Assembly (NCBI RefSeq): GCF_022662305.1
Contig: NZ_JAKNQH010000002.1
Location: 248,001 to 312,000 of the forward strand
DNA from: Sphingomonas sp. BAUL-RG-20F-R05-02
GTDB taxonomy: Bacteria; Pseudomonadota; Alphaproteobacteria; Sphingomonadales; Sphingomonadaceae
DNA: 64,000 nucleotides
Reading direction: 5' to 3'
Part shown: piece after piece, positions 19,194 to 28,311 of the stretch
How the letters are laid out: each line of letters starts with the position of its first letter
How positions within the stretch are numbered: position 1 is the stretch's first letter
Program-made: the position numbers and the translations under genes
The notes under the pieces: model-generated
The model's database searches: none
The model's input: only the letters and a program-made list of their open reading frames with translations
Told to the model about the DNA's origin: nothing

Positions 19194-21779
19194 ATGCGTA
19201 ATACACTGCTTTTTAGCGTGGCGACGGCTGCGCTGCTTGTCCCGGGCGCGGCACTCGCCCAGACGACCGGCGCCGCCGACATCGATAATCAGGATATAGT
19301 CGTGAAGGGTTCGCGCAACACTTCCGTTGCGGGCATCCAGATTCCCGACACACCCAAGACGCGTCAGGTGCTGACGCAGGAATTCATTAAAAAGCAGGTT
19401 CCCGGCCAGTCGATCGACGAGATCATCAACCAGATGCCGGGCGTCAGTTTCCAGAACAACGATCCATATGGCTCGTCGGGGGGCCGCCTGACCATCCGCG
19501 GTTTCGGTCCGGATCGTATCTCGCAGACGATCGACGGCATTCCGACCAACGACACCGGCAACTACGCGCTGTATTCAAACCAGCAGATCGCGCCCGAACT
19601 GATCGACCAGGTCAACGTCACGCTGGGTTCGACCGACATCGATAGCCCGACCGCCTCGGCCTCGGGTTCCACCGTCGCCTATCGCACGATCACGCCGACC
19701 GACGACTTCCATGCACGCCTGATGGGTTCGATTGGCGACTTCAACTTTCATCGGATCTTCGGCCTGGTCAACACCGGCGTGTTTACCCCGTGGGGCACCA
19801 AGGCTTGGTTCTCTGCCAACAATGCCATCAACGACGTGATCTTCTCGAACTTCGGCAAGATCAAGAAGGACGAATACGACGCCAAGATCTATCAGCCGAT
19901 CGGCTCCAACGGAGACTTCATCTCGATAGCCGGCAGTTACAACGTCAATCGCAATAACAACACGCCCGATTTCCGGCTCGTCAACAATCCGGCACTGCCG
20001 GTCAACGGCACGTCGAGCGGCCGCATTCCGTCCAGCCTCGCCGAAGCGTTCGCATTCAACAGCCCGCGTTGCACCACCGACGTTCCGCAGGCCGGCGTTG
20101 CCGATGTCCCGAACACCTGCGGCACGCTGTACGAACAGAACGTAAACCCATCGAACACGGGATCAGTACGTATCAACTCGCGCTTCACTCTGGCGCAGGG
20201 CCTCGTTCTCACGGTTGATCCGAACTTCCAGTACACCAAGGCAAACGGCGGATCGTATGGCGTCAGCGCGAACGAGACGGCTGGCCCGGGCGGATACCTC
20301 GGCTACGTCGCGGGCAACTATTATTACGGTCGCGATCTGAACGGTGATGGTGATCGTCTAGACAAGGTCGAACTCGATCAGACTAGCCAGACCGTGACGC
20401 ACCGTTGGACGATAAATGCCTCGCTGCGCTATGACATCACCGACACGCAGACGGTTCGCGTCGCCTATTCGCACGATTACGGCCGTCACCGGCAGAGCGG
20501 CGAAGGCATCAACCTGCTGCTGAACGGCCAACCGCAGGACGTCTTCCCGCTCAACAGCCCTCTGCTCGCCTCGAACGGCATCGCCGTCCAAAAGCGTAAT
20601 CGCATCTCCTACGCGGTGCTCGATCAAGCTTCGGCCGAATATCGCGGCAAGTTCTTCGACGACGCGCTGTCGCTGACTGCCGGCGTGCGCGTGCCGTGGT
20701 TCAAGCGCAACCTGAAGAACTATTGCTACACCACCTCGGTTAGCGGCAACGTCTCATGTATCGCCGGCGATGCTGCTACGGTAGCGGCCTACGGCGCGAC
20801 CGGCCCGTACAACTTCACCCAGAACGCTGCCGGCAATGCGGTTCCGACCGGCTTTGCCCCCCCTCAGTTCCGCCAGTTCACCTACAACAAGGCGTTGCCG
20901 AGCGCGGGCATCCAGTACAAGTTCGCGGGCGCCTTCCAGGTGTACGGCAGCTACTCGAAGGGCCTGCAGGTTCCGGGTACGGATAACCTGTACCAGTCGT
21001 TCTATTACCCGGTCGGCGTCCAGTCGCCGGTGCCGGAAGTGACCGACAACTTCGATGCCGGTATCCGCTACACCACCAGCAAGATCCAGGCGCAGGTCGG
21101 CCCGTGGTACTCGCTTTTCACCAACCGTCTTGCCTCGTCGTACGATCCGCTGCTCGACCAGACGACCTACCGCAACCTCGGCAAGGTCAAGAAGTACGGC
21201 GTCGACGGCAGCATTTCGTATCAGCCGGTAAAGGCGCTCTCGCTCTACGCGTTCGGGTCGTACCTGAAGTCGGAAATTCAGGATAACGTCTTGGGCGGCA
21301 CCTGCGGCGCTACAAACGTGACCTACGGCACGTTCGGCTGCACCACGCTCGGCGCGGACTATTACCTTGCCACGAAGGGCAAGCGCGAAGCCGGTGCGCC
21401 GACCTACACGTTCGGTGGTCGCGCCGAAGTGGATGTCGCACCGTTCAGCGTCGGCATTCAAGCGAAGCGTACCGGACCACGCTACATCAACGACCAGAAT
21501 CTGCCGGTGTACAGCAACGTCGACATCCGCAACCCGACGACGACACAGTATTACGGCAGCAAGGCGCCTGCGTATACGGTCGTTGATCTAGACGCGCGCG
21601 TCTCGCTGGGCTGGGCCGGTCTTAACGATCGCACCTACTTCCAGTTGAACGTCACCAACCTGTTCAACGAATATTACGTCGGCAACCTGGGGAACTCGAA
21701 CTCCTCTTACACGAGCGTGCCGTTCACCTACCTCGGCTCGCCGCGCACGATCAGTGGTTCGCTTAACGTCGAATTCTGA
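19194..21779 (+). CDS. TonB-dependent outer-membrane receptor
   Basis: An 861-residue receptor with a Sec signal peptide ending in ALAQ, a TonB-box-like segment DIVVKGSR (residues about 33-40), a plug domain (about 45-170; GRLTIRGFGPDRISQTIDG) and a 22-strand-type beta-barrel ending in the required aromatic residue (SGSLNVEF). It should import a siderophore, sugar or other large ligand using TonB energy. No transport or regulator gene adjoins it, so the ligand cannot be guessed. It is richer in Asn, Tyr and Thr than its neighbours, as expected for surface barrels. Confidence 0.93.
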   Translation: MRNTLLFSVATAALLVPGAALAQTTGAADIDNQDIVVKGSRNTSVAGIQIPDTPKTRQVLTQEFIKKQVPGQSIDEIINQMPGVSFQNNDPYGSSGGRLTIRGFGPDRISQTIDGIPTNDTGNYALYSNQQIAPELIDQVNVTLGSTDIDSPTASASGSTVAYRTITPTDDFHARLMGSIGDFNFHRIFGLVNTGVFTPWGTKAWFSANNAINDVIFSNFGKIKKDEYDAKIYQPIGSNGDFISIAGSYNVNRNNNTPDFRLVNNPALPVNGTSSGRIPSSLAEAFAFNSPRCTTDVPQAGVADVPNTCGTLYEQNVNPSNTGSVRINSRFTLAQGLVLTVDPNFQYTKANGGSYGVSANETAGPGGYLGYVAGNYYYGRDLNGDGDRLDKVELDQTSQTVTHRWTINASLRYDITDTQTVRVAYSHDYGRHRQSGEGINLLLNGQPQDVFPLNSPLLASNGIAVQKRNRISYAVLDQASAEYRGKFFDDALSLTAGVRVPWFKRNLKNYCYTTSVSGNVSCIAGDAATVAAYGATGPYNFTQNAAGNAVPTGFAPPQFRQFTYNKALPSAGIQYKFAGAFQVYGSYSKGLQVPGTDNLYQSFYYPVGVQSPVPEVTDNFDAGIRYTTSKIQAQVGPWYSLFTNRLASSYDPLLDQTTYRNLGKVKKYGVDGSISYQPVKALSLYAFGSYLKSEIQDNVLGGTCGATNVTYGTFGCTTLGADYYLATKGKREAGAPTYTFGGRAEVDVAPFSVGIQAKRTGPRYINDQNLPVYSNVDIRNPTTTQYYGSKAPAYTVVDLDARVSLGWAGLNDRTYFQLNVTNLFNEYYVGNLGNSNSSYTSVPFTYLGSPRTISGSLNVEF

Positions 21780-21809
21780 TCGCCCGACGCATCAGGACAC
21801 GCGATCCGG

Positions 21810-21844
21810 CCGCCGTTCCCGAAAGGGAGCGGCGGTTTCGTTTT
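21810..21844 (+). terminator. Rho-independent terminator after TonB receptor
   Basis: An 11-base-pair stem (CCGCCGTTCCC / GGGAGCGGCGG, one T-G pair) closed by a GAAA tetraloop, followed by TTTCGTTTT. It lies 31 bases after the receptor stop and should separate it from typA. Confidence 0.9.
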
Positions 21845-21934
21845 GGAGGCTTTATGACAGCCCCCTTCCCGTCCGGCGCCAATTAAGCTATCGGCGCCCG
21901 CAATCTCTTCTCTCTCAAAGCATCGGGCATTTTC

Positions 21935-23770
21935 ATGAGCCTTCGCAATATTGCGATCATCGCGCACGTCGATCACGGCAAGACCACCCTCGTCGACCAG
22001 TTGTTCCGCCAGTCCGGCACGTTCCGCGAAAACCAGCGCATCGAAGAGCGCGCGATGGATTCGAACGACCTCGAAAAAGAGCGTGGCATCACCATTCTCG
22101 CCAAGCCGACCTCGATCGAATGGGATGACGGCAGCGGCACGCTGACCCGCATCAACATCGTCGACACCCCCGGCCACGCCGACTTCGGCGGCGAGGTCGA
22201 GCGGATCCTGTCGATGGTCGACGGCGTCGTCCTGCTGGTCGATTCGTCGGAAGGCGCGATGCCGCAGACCAAGTTCGTGACCGGCAAGGCGCTCGCGCTC
22301 GGCCTCAAGCCGATCGTGGTCGTCAACAAGGTCGATCGCCCCGACGAACGTATCCAGGAGGTGCTTGACGAAGTGTTCGACCTGTTCGTCTCGCTCGACG
22401 CGACCGACGAGCAGCTCGACTTCCCGGTGCTCTATGCTTCGGGCCGCAACGGCTATGCGAGCGAGGACCCCGCGCGCCGCGAAGGCACGCTGACCCCGCT
22501 GTTCCAGAAGATCGTCGATCACGTGCCGCCGCCCTCGGCCGATCCGGATGGCCCGTTCAAGTTCCTCGTGACGCTGCTCGACCGTGACAACTTCCTCGGC
22601 CGTATCCTTACCGGCATGGTCTATTCGGGTTCGGTCAAGACCAACATGCCGATCCATGCGCTCGACAACGACGGCAACGTGGTCGAGACCGGCCGCGCCT
22701 CCAAGATCCTGACCTTCCGCGGCCTTGATCGCGTGCCGACCGACGAGGCGAACGCGGGCGACATCATCTCGATCGCGGGCCTGACCACCGCGACCGTCTC
22801 GAACACGATCTGCGACCCCGCCGTGAGCGAGCCGCTCCACGCCCAGCCGATCGATCCGCCGACGCTGTCGATGCGCTTTGCGGTCAACGATTCGCCGATG
22901 GCGGGCCGCGAGGGCAGCAAGGTGACGAGCCGCATGATCCGCGACCGCCTCGCTCGCGAAGCCGAGTCGAACGTTGCCATCAAGGTGACCGAGAGCGAGG
23001 ACAAGGACAGCTTCGAAGTCGCCGGTCGCGGCGAGCTTCAGCTCGGCGTGCTGATCGAGACGATGCGCCGCGAAGGTTTCGAGCTCGGCATCAGCCGCCC
23101 GCGCGTGCTGTTCGGCGAGGATGAGGCCGGCAAGAAGACCGAGCCCTACGAAGTCGTCATCATCGACGTGGACGAGGAATATTCGGGCACGGTCGTCGAG
23201 AAGATGAACCTGCGCAAGGCCGAGATGACCGACATGCGCCCGAGCGGTGGTGGCAAGACCCGCATTACCTTCTCCGCGCCGTCGCGCGGCATGATCGGCT
23301 ATCACGGCGAGTTCCTGTCGGACACGCGCGGCACCGGCATCATGAACCGGCTGTTCGAGAAGTACGGCCCGCACAAGGGCACCATCGAGGGCCGCAAGAA
23401 CGGCGTGCTGATCTCGAATGGCCTTGGCGAAGCACAGGGTTATGCGCTGGGTCCGCTCGAAGAGCGCGGCGTGTTGTTCGTCGGCCACGGCGAGGCGCTG
23501 TACGAGGGCATGATCATCGGTGAGAACGCCAAGACCGGCGATCTCGAAGTCAACCCGATGAAGGCGAAGCAGCTCACCAACTTCCGCGCTTCCGGCGGCA
23601 AGGACGATGCGATCCGCCTCACCCCGCCGAAGAAGATGACGCTGGAACAGGCGATCGCCTATATCGACGACGACGAGATGGTCGAAGTGACGCCGAAGAA
23701 CATCCGCCTGCGCAAGCGCTATCTCGATCCGAACGAGCGCAAGCGCCAGAGCCGCTCGAAGGCCGCCTGA
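21935..23770 (+). CDS. typA: Translational GTPase TypA/BipA
   Basis: A 611-residue ribosome-binding GTPase involved in ribosome assembly and stress or low-temperature growth. G1 is HVDHGKTT (residues 11-18), G3 is DTPGHADFG and G4 is NKVD. Elongation-factor-like domains II, III and V follow, then the TypA-specific C-terminal domain ending in a Lys/Arg-rich tail (RLRKRYLDPNERKRQSRSKAA). Length and motifs are typical. It is transcribed alone, between two hairpin-rich terminator regions. Confidence 0.97.
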   Translation: MSLRNIAIIAHVDHGKTTLVDQLFRQSGTFRENQRIEERAMDSNDLEKERGITILAKPTSIEWDDGSGTLTRINIVDTPGHADFGGEVERILSMVDGVVLLVDSSEGAMPQTKFVTGKALALGLKPIVVVNKVDRPDERIQEVLDEVFDLFVSLDATDEQLDFPVLYASGRNGYASEDPARREGTLTPLFQKIVDHVPPPSADPDGPFKFLVTLLDRDNFLGRILTGMVYSGSVKTNMPIHALDNDGNVVETGRASKILTFRGLDRVPTDEANAGDIISIAGLTTATVSNTICDPAVSEPLHAQPIDPPTLSMRFAVNDSPMAGREGSKVTSRMIRDRLAREAESNVAIKVTESEDKDSFEVAGRGELQLGVLIETMRREGFELGISRPRVLFGEDEAGKKTEPYEVVIIDVDEEYSGTVVEKMNLRKAEMTDMRPSGGGKTRITFSAPSRGMIGYHGEFLSDTRGTGIMNRLFEKYGPHKGTIEGRKNGVLISNGLGEAQGYALGPLEERGVLFVGHGEALYEGMIIGENAKTGDLEVNPMKAKQLTNFRASGGKDDAIRLTPPKKMTLEQAIAYIDDDEMVEVTPKNIRLRKRYLDPNERKRQSRSKAA

Positions 23771-23774
23771 CCGT

Positions 23775-23862
23775 CGCCGTAGCGCAAGCTACGGCGCGGG
23801 CCGCTCAGGCGGCCCGGCCGGCGTCGCTCAAGCGGCGTCCGACGACGCGGCTTTGCCGCGGC
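23775..23862 (+). terminator. Tandem hairpin cluster after typA
   Basis: Four consecutive inverted repeats follow the typA stop: 23775-23796 (9 bp, GCAA loop), 23798-23815 (GGGCCGC/GCGGCCC, TCAG loop), one near 23819-23838 (about 9 pairs with G-T pairs), and CGCGGC-TTT-GCCGCG near 23845-23860. None has a clear T-tract. They may act as a transcript 3'-end stabiliser or a rho-assisted terminator. Confidence 0.55.
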
Positions 23863-23928
23863 GGCCCGACACCATCCGTGCGATGTTGGTCATGACCGGC
23901 ATGTAGCTAAAACGAACATAATGATGAC

Positions 23929-23960
23929 GAGGCCCGCGGCACCACAGTGCGGCGGGCCTC
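23929..23960. terminator. Hairpin between typA and SDR gene
   Basis: A perfect 9-bp outer stem (GAGGCCCGC/GCGGGCCTC) encloses a 4-bp inner stem GCAC/GTGC. It lies 8 bases past the SDR stop on the minus strand and also after typA on the plus strand, so it probably serves as a two-way terminator for these convergent genes. Confidence 0.65.
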
Positions 23961-23967
23961 AACATAT

Positions 23968-24795
23968 TTAGGCTTGCGCCGGACTGCGGTAGCGCGCGGC
24001 CGGCTCACGGCGGCTCAGCACCGTGGCGAGGTTCTGGCGCTCGGTATCAAGCGCCTGCCAGCGCGGCAGCTCCGCATCGGCGAGCGGCGGGATCGTCACG
24101 GTTTCACGCGCATCGAAACCGGCAAGCGCCGCGTCGACGAGATCGCCGACCGCCATCACCATCTCCGCCGGCATTGCTTCGACATCCTTGCCCGACCGTT
24201 CCCATATTTCGGTGCGCGTCGCGCCGGGCAGTACCGCCTGCACGTACGGCCCCTTGTCGCCATAGTGCGCGGCCAGGCTCTGGCTGAGGTTGAGCAGATA
24301 GGCCTTGCTGCCCGAATAGACGCCATCGAACGTCTCCGCCATCAGTGCCAGCACCGACGCGATGTTGACGATGGCGCCGCCTGCCTGACCGGCGGCCGCG
24401 CGCGCCACGAACGCCTTGCCGGCCGCACGCGCGAGCAGGGTCGGCGCGGTGATGTTGAGCGCGATGATCCGCGCGACATCGGCGGCCGACGCGGTGAAAA
24501 GATCGCCGTCGAGCGCCATGCCGGCATTGTTGACGAGCAGCGTGATCCCCGCATCATCGGCAAGCCGCGCGGCGACGGTGGCGACATCGGCAGAGTCGGT
24601 AAGGTCGGCGCGCAGCACGGTAACGGTCCGGCCGGTCTCGTCACGCAGCCGCCGGGCGAGCGCCTCCAACCGGGCGGTATCACGCGCGACGAGGATAAGA
24701 TCGTAACCGCGGGCGGCAAGCCGGTCGGCATAGACCGCGCCGATGCCTGCGGATGCGCCGGTGACGAGTGCGGTTTCGTTGAGAACGTTGGCCAT
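23968..24795 (-). CDS. Short-chain dehydrogenase/reductase (SDR)
   Basis: A 275-residue classical SDR with the NAD(P)-binding motif TGASAGIG (residues 13-20), the NNAG motif (LLVNNAGM) and the catalytic YSGSK. The substrate is unknown. The ATG at 24795 follows GAGGAG. It is divergent from an HxlR-type regulator, a common layout in which the regulator controls the reductase in response to reactive carbonyls, quinones or oxidative stress. Confidence 0.9.
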   Translation of the reverse strand: MANVLNETALVTGASAGIGAVYADRLAARGYDLILVARDTARLEALARRLRDETGRTVTVLRADLTDSADVATVAARLADDAGITLLVNNAGMALDGDLFTASAADVARIIALNITAPTLLARAAGKAFVARAAAGQAGGAIVNIASVLALMAETFDGVYSGSKAYLLNLSQSLAAHYGDKGPYVQAVLPGATRTEIWERSGKDVEAMPAEMVMAVGDLVDAALAGFDARETVTIPPLADAELPRWQALDTERQNLATVLSRREPAARYRSPAQA

Positions 24796-24844
24796 GGAAT
24801 CTCCTCGACACCCAGCACGACGCCAGGTGACTTGCGTTTTAATA

Positions 24845-24859
24845 GGTACTGACTATCTC
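24845..24859. promoter_or_regulatory. Candidate HxlR operator in divergent promoter
   Basis: Between the divergent SDR and HxlR genes the AT-rich run TAGGTACTGACTATC lies seven bases upstream of the HxlR ATG. Starting one base earlier it contains the half-sites ATAG and CTAT spaced by seven bases. HxlR-family regulators usually bind short dyads around a divergent promoter, so this is the best operator candidate. Confidence 0.35.
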
Positions 24860-24865
24860 TTTGCA

Positions 24866-25306
24866 ATGGACGTAGAGAAACTTTCCGGTGGGCAGTGTGC
24901 GATCGGACGCAGCATCGCGCGGGTCGGCGACGCTTGGAGCATGCTGGTGCTGCGCGATGCCGGGCTCGGCCAGACACGCTTCGATGGGTTCCAGAAGAGC
25001 CTGGGCATCGCTCCCAATATCCTCACCCGCCGGCTCTCGGCGCTGGTCAAGGCCGGGCTGTTCGAACGGCGGCGCTATAGCGAGCGGCCGCCGCGCGATG
25101 AATATGTGCTGACGGCAGCGGGGCGCGACTATGTGTCGATCCTGCTGATGCTCGGCGGCTGGGCGCGGACGCATTTTGGCGACGAAGGGACGAGCCGACC
25201 GATCGACCGAGCAACCGGCCGCACGATTCACCCGGTGGTGGTAGATGCGGAAACCGGCATGCCGCTCACCGACATGGATATTGGGCTGGAAATGCCGACG
25301 CGCTGA
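24866..25306 (+). CDS. HxlR-family winged-helix transcriptional regulator
   Basis: A 146-residue DNA-binding protein with the HxlR winged helix (GGQCAIGRSIARVGDAWSML, then TRFDGFQKSLGIAPNILTRRL). The conserved N-terminal cysteine in GGQC suggests a thiol-based sensor, as in YodB or QsrR-like relatives. The start at ATG 24866 gives the usual family N-terminus; an in-frame extension reaching back toward the SDR gene is unlikely. It is divergent from the SDR gene and probably represses it and itself. Confidence 0.9.
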   Translation: MDVEKLSGGQCAIGRSIARVGDAWSMLVLRDAGLGQTRFDGFQKSLGIAPNILTRRLSALVKAGLFERRRYSERPPRDEYVLTAAGRDYVSILLMLGGWARTHFGDEGTSRPIDRATGRTIHPVVVDAETGMPLTDMDIGLEMPTR

Positions 25307-25377
25307 TCCGGCGCGTGCGTGCCATCTTCCCTTCGCAACATGATCGGCTAAGCTGCTCGCAACAGGGGGAGTATGTC

Positions 25378-26865
25378 ATGGTTGGTGGGCGCATCGTTTC
25401 GTCTTTGCTGGTTCTCGCAATGCTGTCGTCGTGCAGCGGCGGCGATGGCGGTAGCGGCTCCGGGCCAAGTGCCAGCACGCCGACCCCTACGCCCAGCCCG
25501 ACCGCGACCCCTACCCCCACCGCCGCCGCCGGCTGCAGCTTGCGGGAGCGGCAGAGCTGGGCGGCAGCGCAGCTCAACGAGTGGTATCTGTTCCCCGAGA
25601 CGCTGCCCGCCAGCCTAGACCCGACGCCGTATTCGACGCTGTCCGACTATGTTGACGGTCTTACCGCCACCGCGCGCGCACAGGGACGCGACCGCTATTT
25701 CACCTATGTCACGTCGATCTCGGCGGAGAATGCCTATTACGCATCCGGATCGAGCGCCGGTCTGGGCGTACGGCTGACCGCCGACACCAATGCGCGCCGG
25801 CTGTTCATCGCCGAAGCGTTCGAGGGTGCGCCCGCGCTCGCCGCCGGGATCGACCGGGGCACCGAGATCCTCGCGATCGGCACGAGCGCCGCGAACCTCC
25901 AGAGCGTGTCGAGCATCATGGCTGCGAGCGGGACGCAGGGGCTGGTCGATGCGCTCGGCCCCGACACCAATGGCACGACGCGCGTGCTGAGCGTTGGCGA
26001 TGCCGCCGGCACCCGCACGGTGACGCTCACCAAGACCACCTACGATGTCGCGCCGGTATCGACCCGCTACGGCGCGAGCGTGATCAACGATGCCGGGCAC
26101 AAGGTCGGCTACATCAACCTGCGCACGTTCATCACGCCGGCGGAAGGCGCGATGCGGGACGCCTTCGCCACGTTCCGCGCGGCCGGGATCACCGAGGTGA
26201 TCGTCGATCTGCGCTACAACGGCGGTGGTTTGCTCTCGACCGCGCAGGTGCTCGGCAATCTGCTTGGCGGCAACCGCTCGACCTCGGACGTCTTCGCCTA
26301 TCAGACGTTCCGGCCGGAAAAGGCGTCGGAGAACGAGACCGACCTGTTCGCCCCGCAAGCCCAGTCGATCTCGCCCACGAAGATCGCCTTTATCGGCATG
26401 GGCGGCACGGCATCGGCGAGCGAACTCGTCATCAACGCCTTCCCGCCGTACCTGCACGCCAATGCCGCTCTGATCGGCACCAACACCTATGGCAAGCCGG
26501 TCGGCCAGATCGCGCTCGACAAGGCGGCGTGCGACGACCGGCTGCGCGTAATCTCGTTCGCGCTCCAGAACGCGGCGCACAATGCGAACTACTTTAACGG
26601 CCTCGCCGCGACGATGGAGAAGACCTGTCAGGCGGGCGACGACCTCACCCACAAGCTCGGCGACCCGCAGGAGGCTTCGATCCGCCAGTCGCTCGACTAC
26701 ATCGAGGGCAAGAGCTGCACCGCGATCGGCACCACCGCAAGCACCGCGAGCGCGTCTGTCCACGACACTGCGATCCGCTTCACCACGGCGGATGCGCCGG
26801 TGCAAACGCTGGTTGCACCCAACCGGCCCAGCCCGGCACAACGCGCCGTGCCGGGGCTGTTCTAA
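25378..26865 (+). CDS. S41-family C-terminal processing peptidase, lipoprotein
   Basis: A 495-residue predicted lipoprotein. The signal peptide ends in the lipobox LSSC with Cys19. A Ser/Thr/Pro linker (residues about 30-52) follows, then a PDZ-like region (LGVRLTADTNARRLFIAEAF, ILAIG) and the S41 core (VIVDLRYNGGG). The catalytic Ser is in GGTASASELV and the Lys in NTYGKPVG. The ATG at 25378 follows AGGGGGAG. It is probably anchored in the periplasm or outer membrane, where it trims protein C-termini. Its target is unknown. Confidence 0.87.
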   Translation: MVGGRIVSSLLVLAMLSSCSGGDGGSGSGPSASTPTPTPSPTATPTPTAAAGCSLRERQSWAAAQLNEWYLFPETLPASLDPTPYSTLSDYVDGLTATARAQGRDRYFTYVTSISAENAYYASGSSAGLGVRLTADTNARRLFIAEAFEGAPALAAGIDRGTEILAIGTSAANLQSVSSIMAASGTQGLVDALGPDTNGTTRVLSVGDAAGTRTVTLTKTTYDVAPVSTRYGASVINDAGHKVGYINLRTFITPAEGAMRDAFATFRAAGITEVIVDLRYNGGGLLSTAQVLGNLLGGNRSTSDVFAYQTFRPEKASENETDLFAPQAQSISPTKIAFIGMGGTASASELVINAFPPYLHANAALIGTNTYGKPVGQIALDKAACDDRLRVISFALQNAAHNANYFNGLAATMEKTCQAGDDLTHKLGDPQEASIRQSLDYIEGKSCTAIGTTASTASASVHDTAIRFTTADAPVQTLVAPNRPSPAQRAVPGLF

Positions 26866-26886
26866 GCGGACCACGCGCCATGTTTA

Positions 26887-26928
26887 CCCCCGCGAACCCG
26901 CGCCGTAGGCAGTTCGGGCTCGCGGGGG
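26887..26928. terminator. Strong hairpin after S41 peptidase gene
   Basis: A perfect 9-bp stem (CCCCCGCGA/TCGCGGGGG) with four further inner pairs (CCCG/CGGG) after one mismatch. It starts 21 bases after the peptidase stop. There is no T-tract, so termination would not be strictly intrinsic. Confidence 0.5.
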
Positions 26929-27020
26929 AGGACATCGCAATGCGATCGAACGTCCGGTTTCTGGCCATGTGCTCGACCCGAGCGGGCGTAGCGCTGATGC
27001 TTTCGGGCGGTTACCCCGCT

Positions 27021-27254
27021 TTAGCGCGAACGGTTGAAGTACAGCATCGCGGCAGCGACCGCCGCCGCGCCGGCGGCAAGGCTCATGATCAAGCGGCTGC
27101 TACCTTCGGGTTGCGTCACCGGCTTTGCCGCTTTCAGGTTGGCCGCAGCCTGTTTTGCCAGATCGTGCCGCGTGTCCTGAAGCTCCGCCGATTGCGCTGC
27201 CTTCAGCGGAAACGGAGAGATGGACTCCTTTGGCATCGGCGGGTTGTGATGCAT
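27021..27254 (-). CDS. Small single-pass membrane protein, unknown function
   Basis: A 77-residue protein with a hydrophilic N-terminal part rich in Lys, Ala and Gln and one C-terminal membrane segment (LIMSLAAGAAAVAAAMLYF) ending NRSR. ATG 27254 has GGGAG at suitable spacing; a second ATG at 27236 is possible. It is the downstream gene on the minus strand from the PAP2-like phosphatase. I do not recognise the family. Confidence 0.6.
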   Translation of the reverse strand: MHHNPPMPKESISPFPLKAAQSAELQDTRHDLAKQAAANLKAAKPVTQPEGSSRLIMSLAAGAAAVAAAMLYFNRSR

Positions 27255-27369
27255 CGTTCTAACTCCCAAGGCTGAACGTGCCAAACGCGGCGCCGCCACA
27301 TTCGTGCCGCTCCCTTCCGCTTTTCGCCCGAAGCGAAGAGGTGAATCGAACGCGCTCCAGAGCGAAGCG

Positions 27370-28311
27370 TCAGACCCGGCTCGGTCGCAGCCCATGCGGG
27401 GCGGCAGGGCGGCGGCGTTCGGCGGCGATGAAGCCGACCACCGCGATGGCGACCAGCGCGACCAGCATGCCGAGGATCATGTCGGAAAGGTAATGCGTGC
27501 CCTCGATTGGCGTCGACAACAACATCGCGACGTCGATCGCCACCACCGCCCAGCGCAACCGCACGATCTGCCATCCCGCCGCGATGTAGACGAAGGCAGA
27601 GGCGGTGTGGAAGCTCGGCGCGGAGACAATCCCGCGCAACTGCCCCAGGTCGACGACGCGGTCGCTGCCCGAACGAAGCGCGGGGATCAGCCCCTGCTGC
27701 CAGATCTCACTTTCGGGAAGATAGGGCAGCGCGCCATGCCAGAGGTAGGACAGCGGGCCGATCGCGGGCATCAGCGGGTAGAGCGCCAGCGTCAGGAAGG
27801 CCGCCAGCCAAAACGTCGCCAGGAACCGGTACACCTCGTCACTGCGACCCTCCCAGGCGAACCACGCCAGGATCACCGCCGGGGTAAGGTAGATGCTGCG
27901 ATACGCGGCGGTGCCGAGCAGCTGCAGGCTGCGGTGTGCCGCCACCGTCTCGTAGAGCCCGACCCAGTTGAACCCGAGCATCCGGTCGGCCCGCTGAAGC
28001 GCCGCATCACTGAAGCCGTGCGACAGCGCCGCCAGCGGATAGGTCGATACCGCGCCGATCAGCACGATCGCGGTGAGCACCGCGTAATAGCCCGCGATTC
28101 GCGCGACGAGCACCAGCCACGGCACCGGGTGACGCAGCGCCGCAACGCGCAGCGCGAGCGCAATACCCGCGGCTGCGGCAAAGGGCAGGTTGCTCGGGCT
28201 CCACGGATCGATCGACAGGCCGGCGCTACGCATCAGCAGCACAAGCATGACAAGTGACAGCGCTAGACCCGCGGCGATCCATTTGGCGGGGAGGGACAGG
28301 GTGGCGAACAC
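27370..28311 (-). CDS. PAP2-superfamily membrane phosphatase/transferase
   Basis: A 313-residue integral membrane protein with about six hydrophobic segments. The C-terminal half has PAP2-type active-site motifs: SAPSFHTASA (motif 2 with catalytic His) and EGTHYLSDMILG (motif 3). It is related to lipid phosphatases and to inositol-phosphorylceramide synthase-like enzymes. Sphingomonads make sphingolipids, so a lipid substrate is attractive, but this is inference. The gene ends 115 bases upstream of the small membrane protein gene on the same strand. Confidence 0.85.
   Translation of the reverse strand: MFATLSLPAKWIAAGLALSLVMLVLLMRSAGLSIDPWSPSNLPFAAAAGIALALRVAALRHPVPWLVLVARIAGYYAVLTAIVLIGAVSTYPLAALSHGFSDAALQRADRMLGFNWVGLYETVAAHRSLQLLGTAAYRSIYLTPAVILAWFAWEGRSDEVYRFLATFWLAAFLTLALYPLMPAIGPLSYLWHGALPYLPESEIWQQGLIPALRSGSDRVVDLGQLRGIVSAPSFHTASAFVYIAAGWQIVRLRWAVVAIDVAMLLSTPIEGTHYLSDMILGMLVALVAIAVVGFIAAERRRPAAPHGLRPSRV

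Noticed and set aside
25480..25535. Tandem DNA repeat in the S41 peptidase gene
   Set aside because: The repetitive bases encode a Thr/Pro linker after the lipidated cysteine, a normal feature of such lipoproteins.
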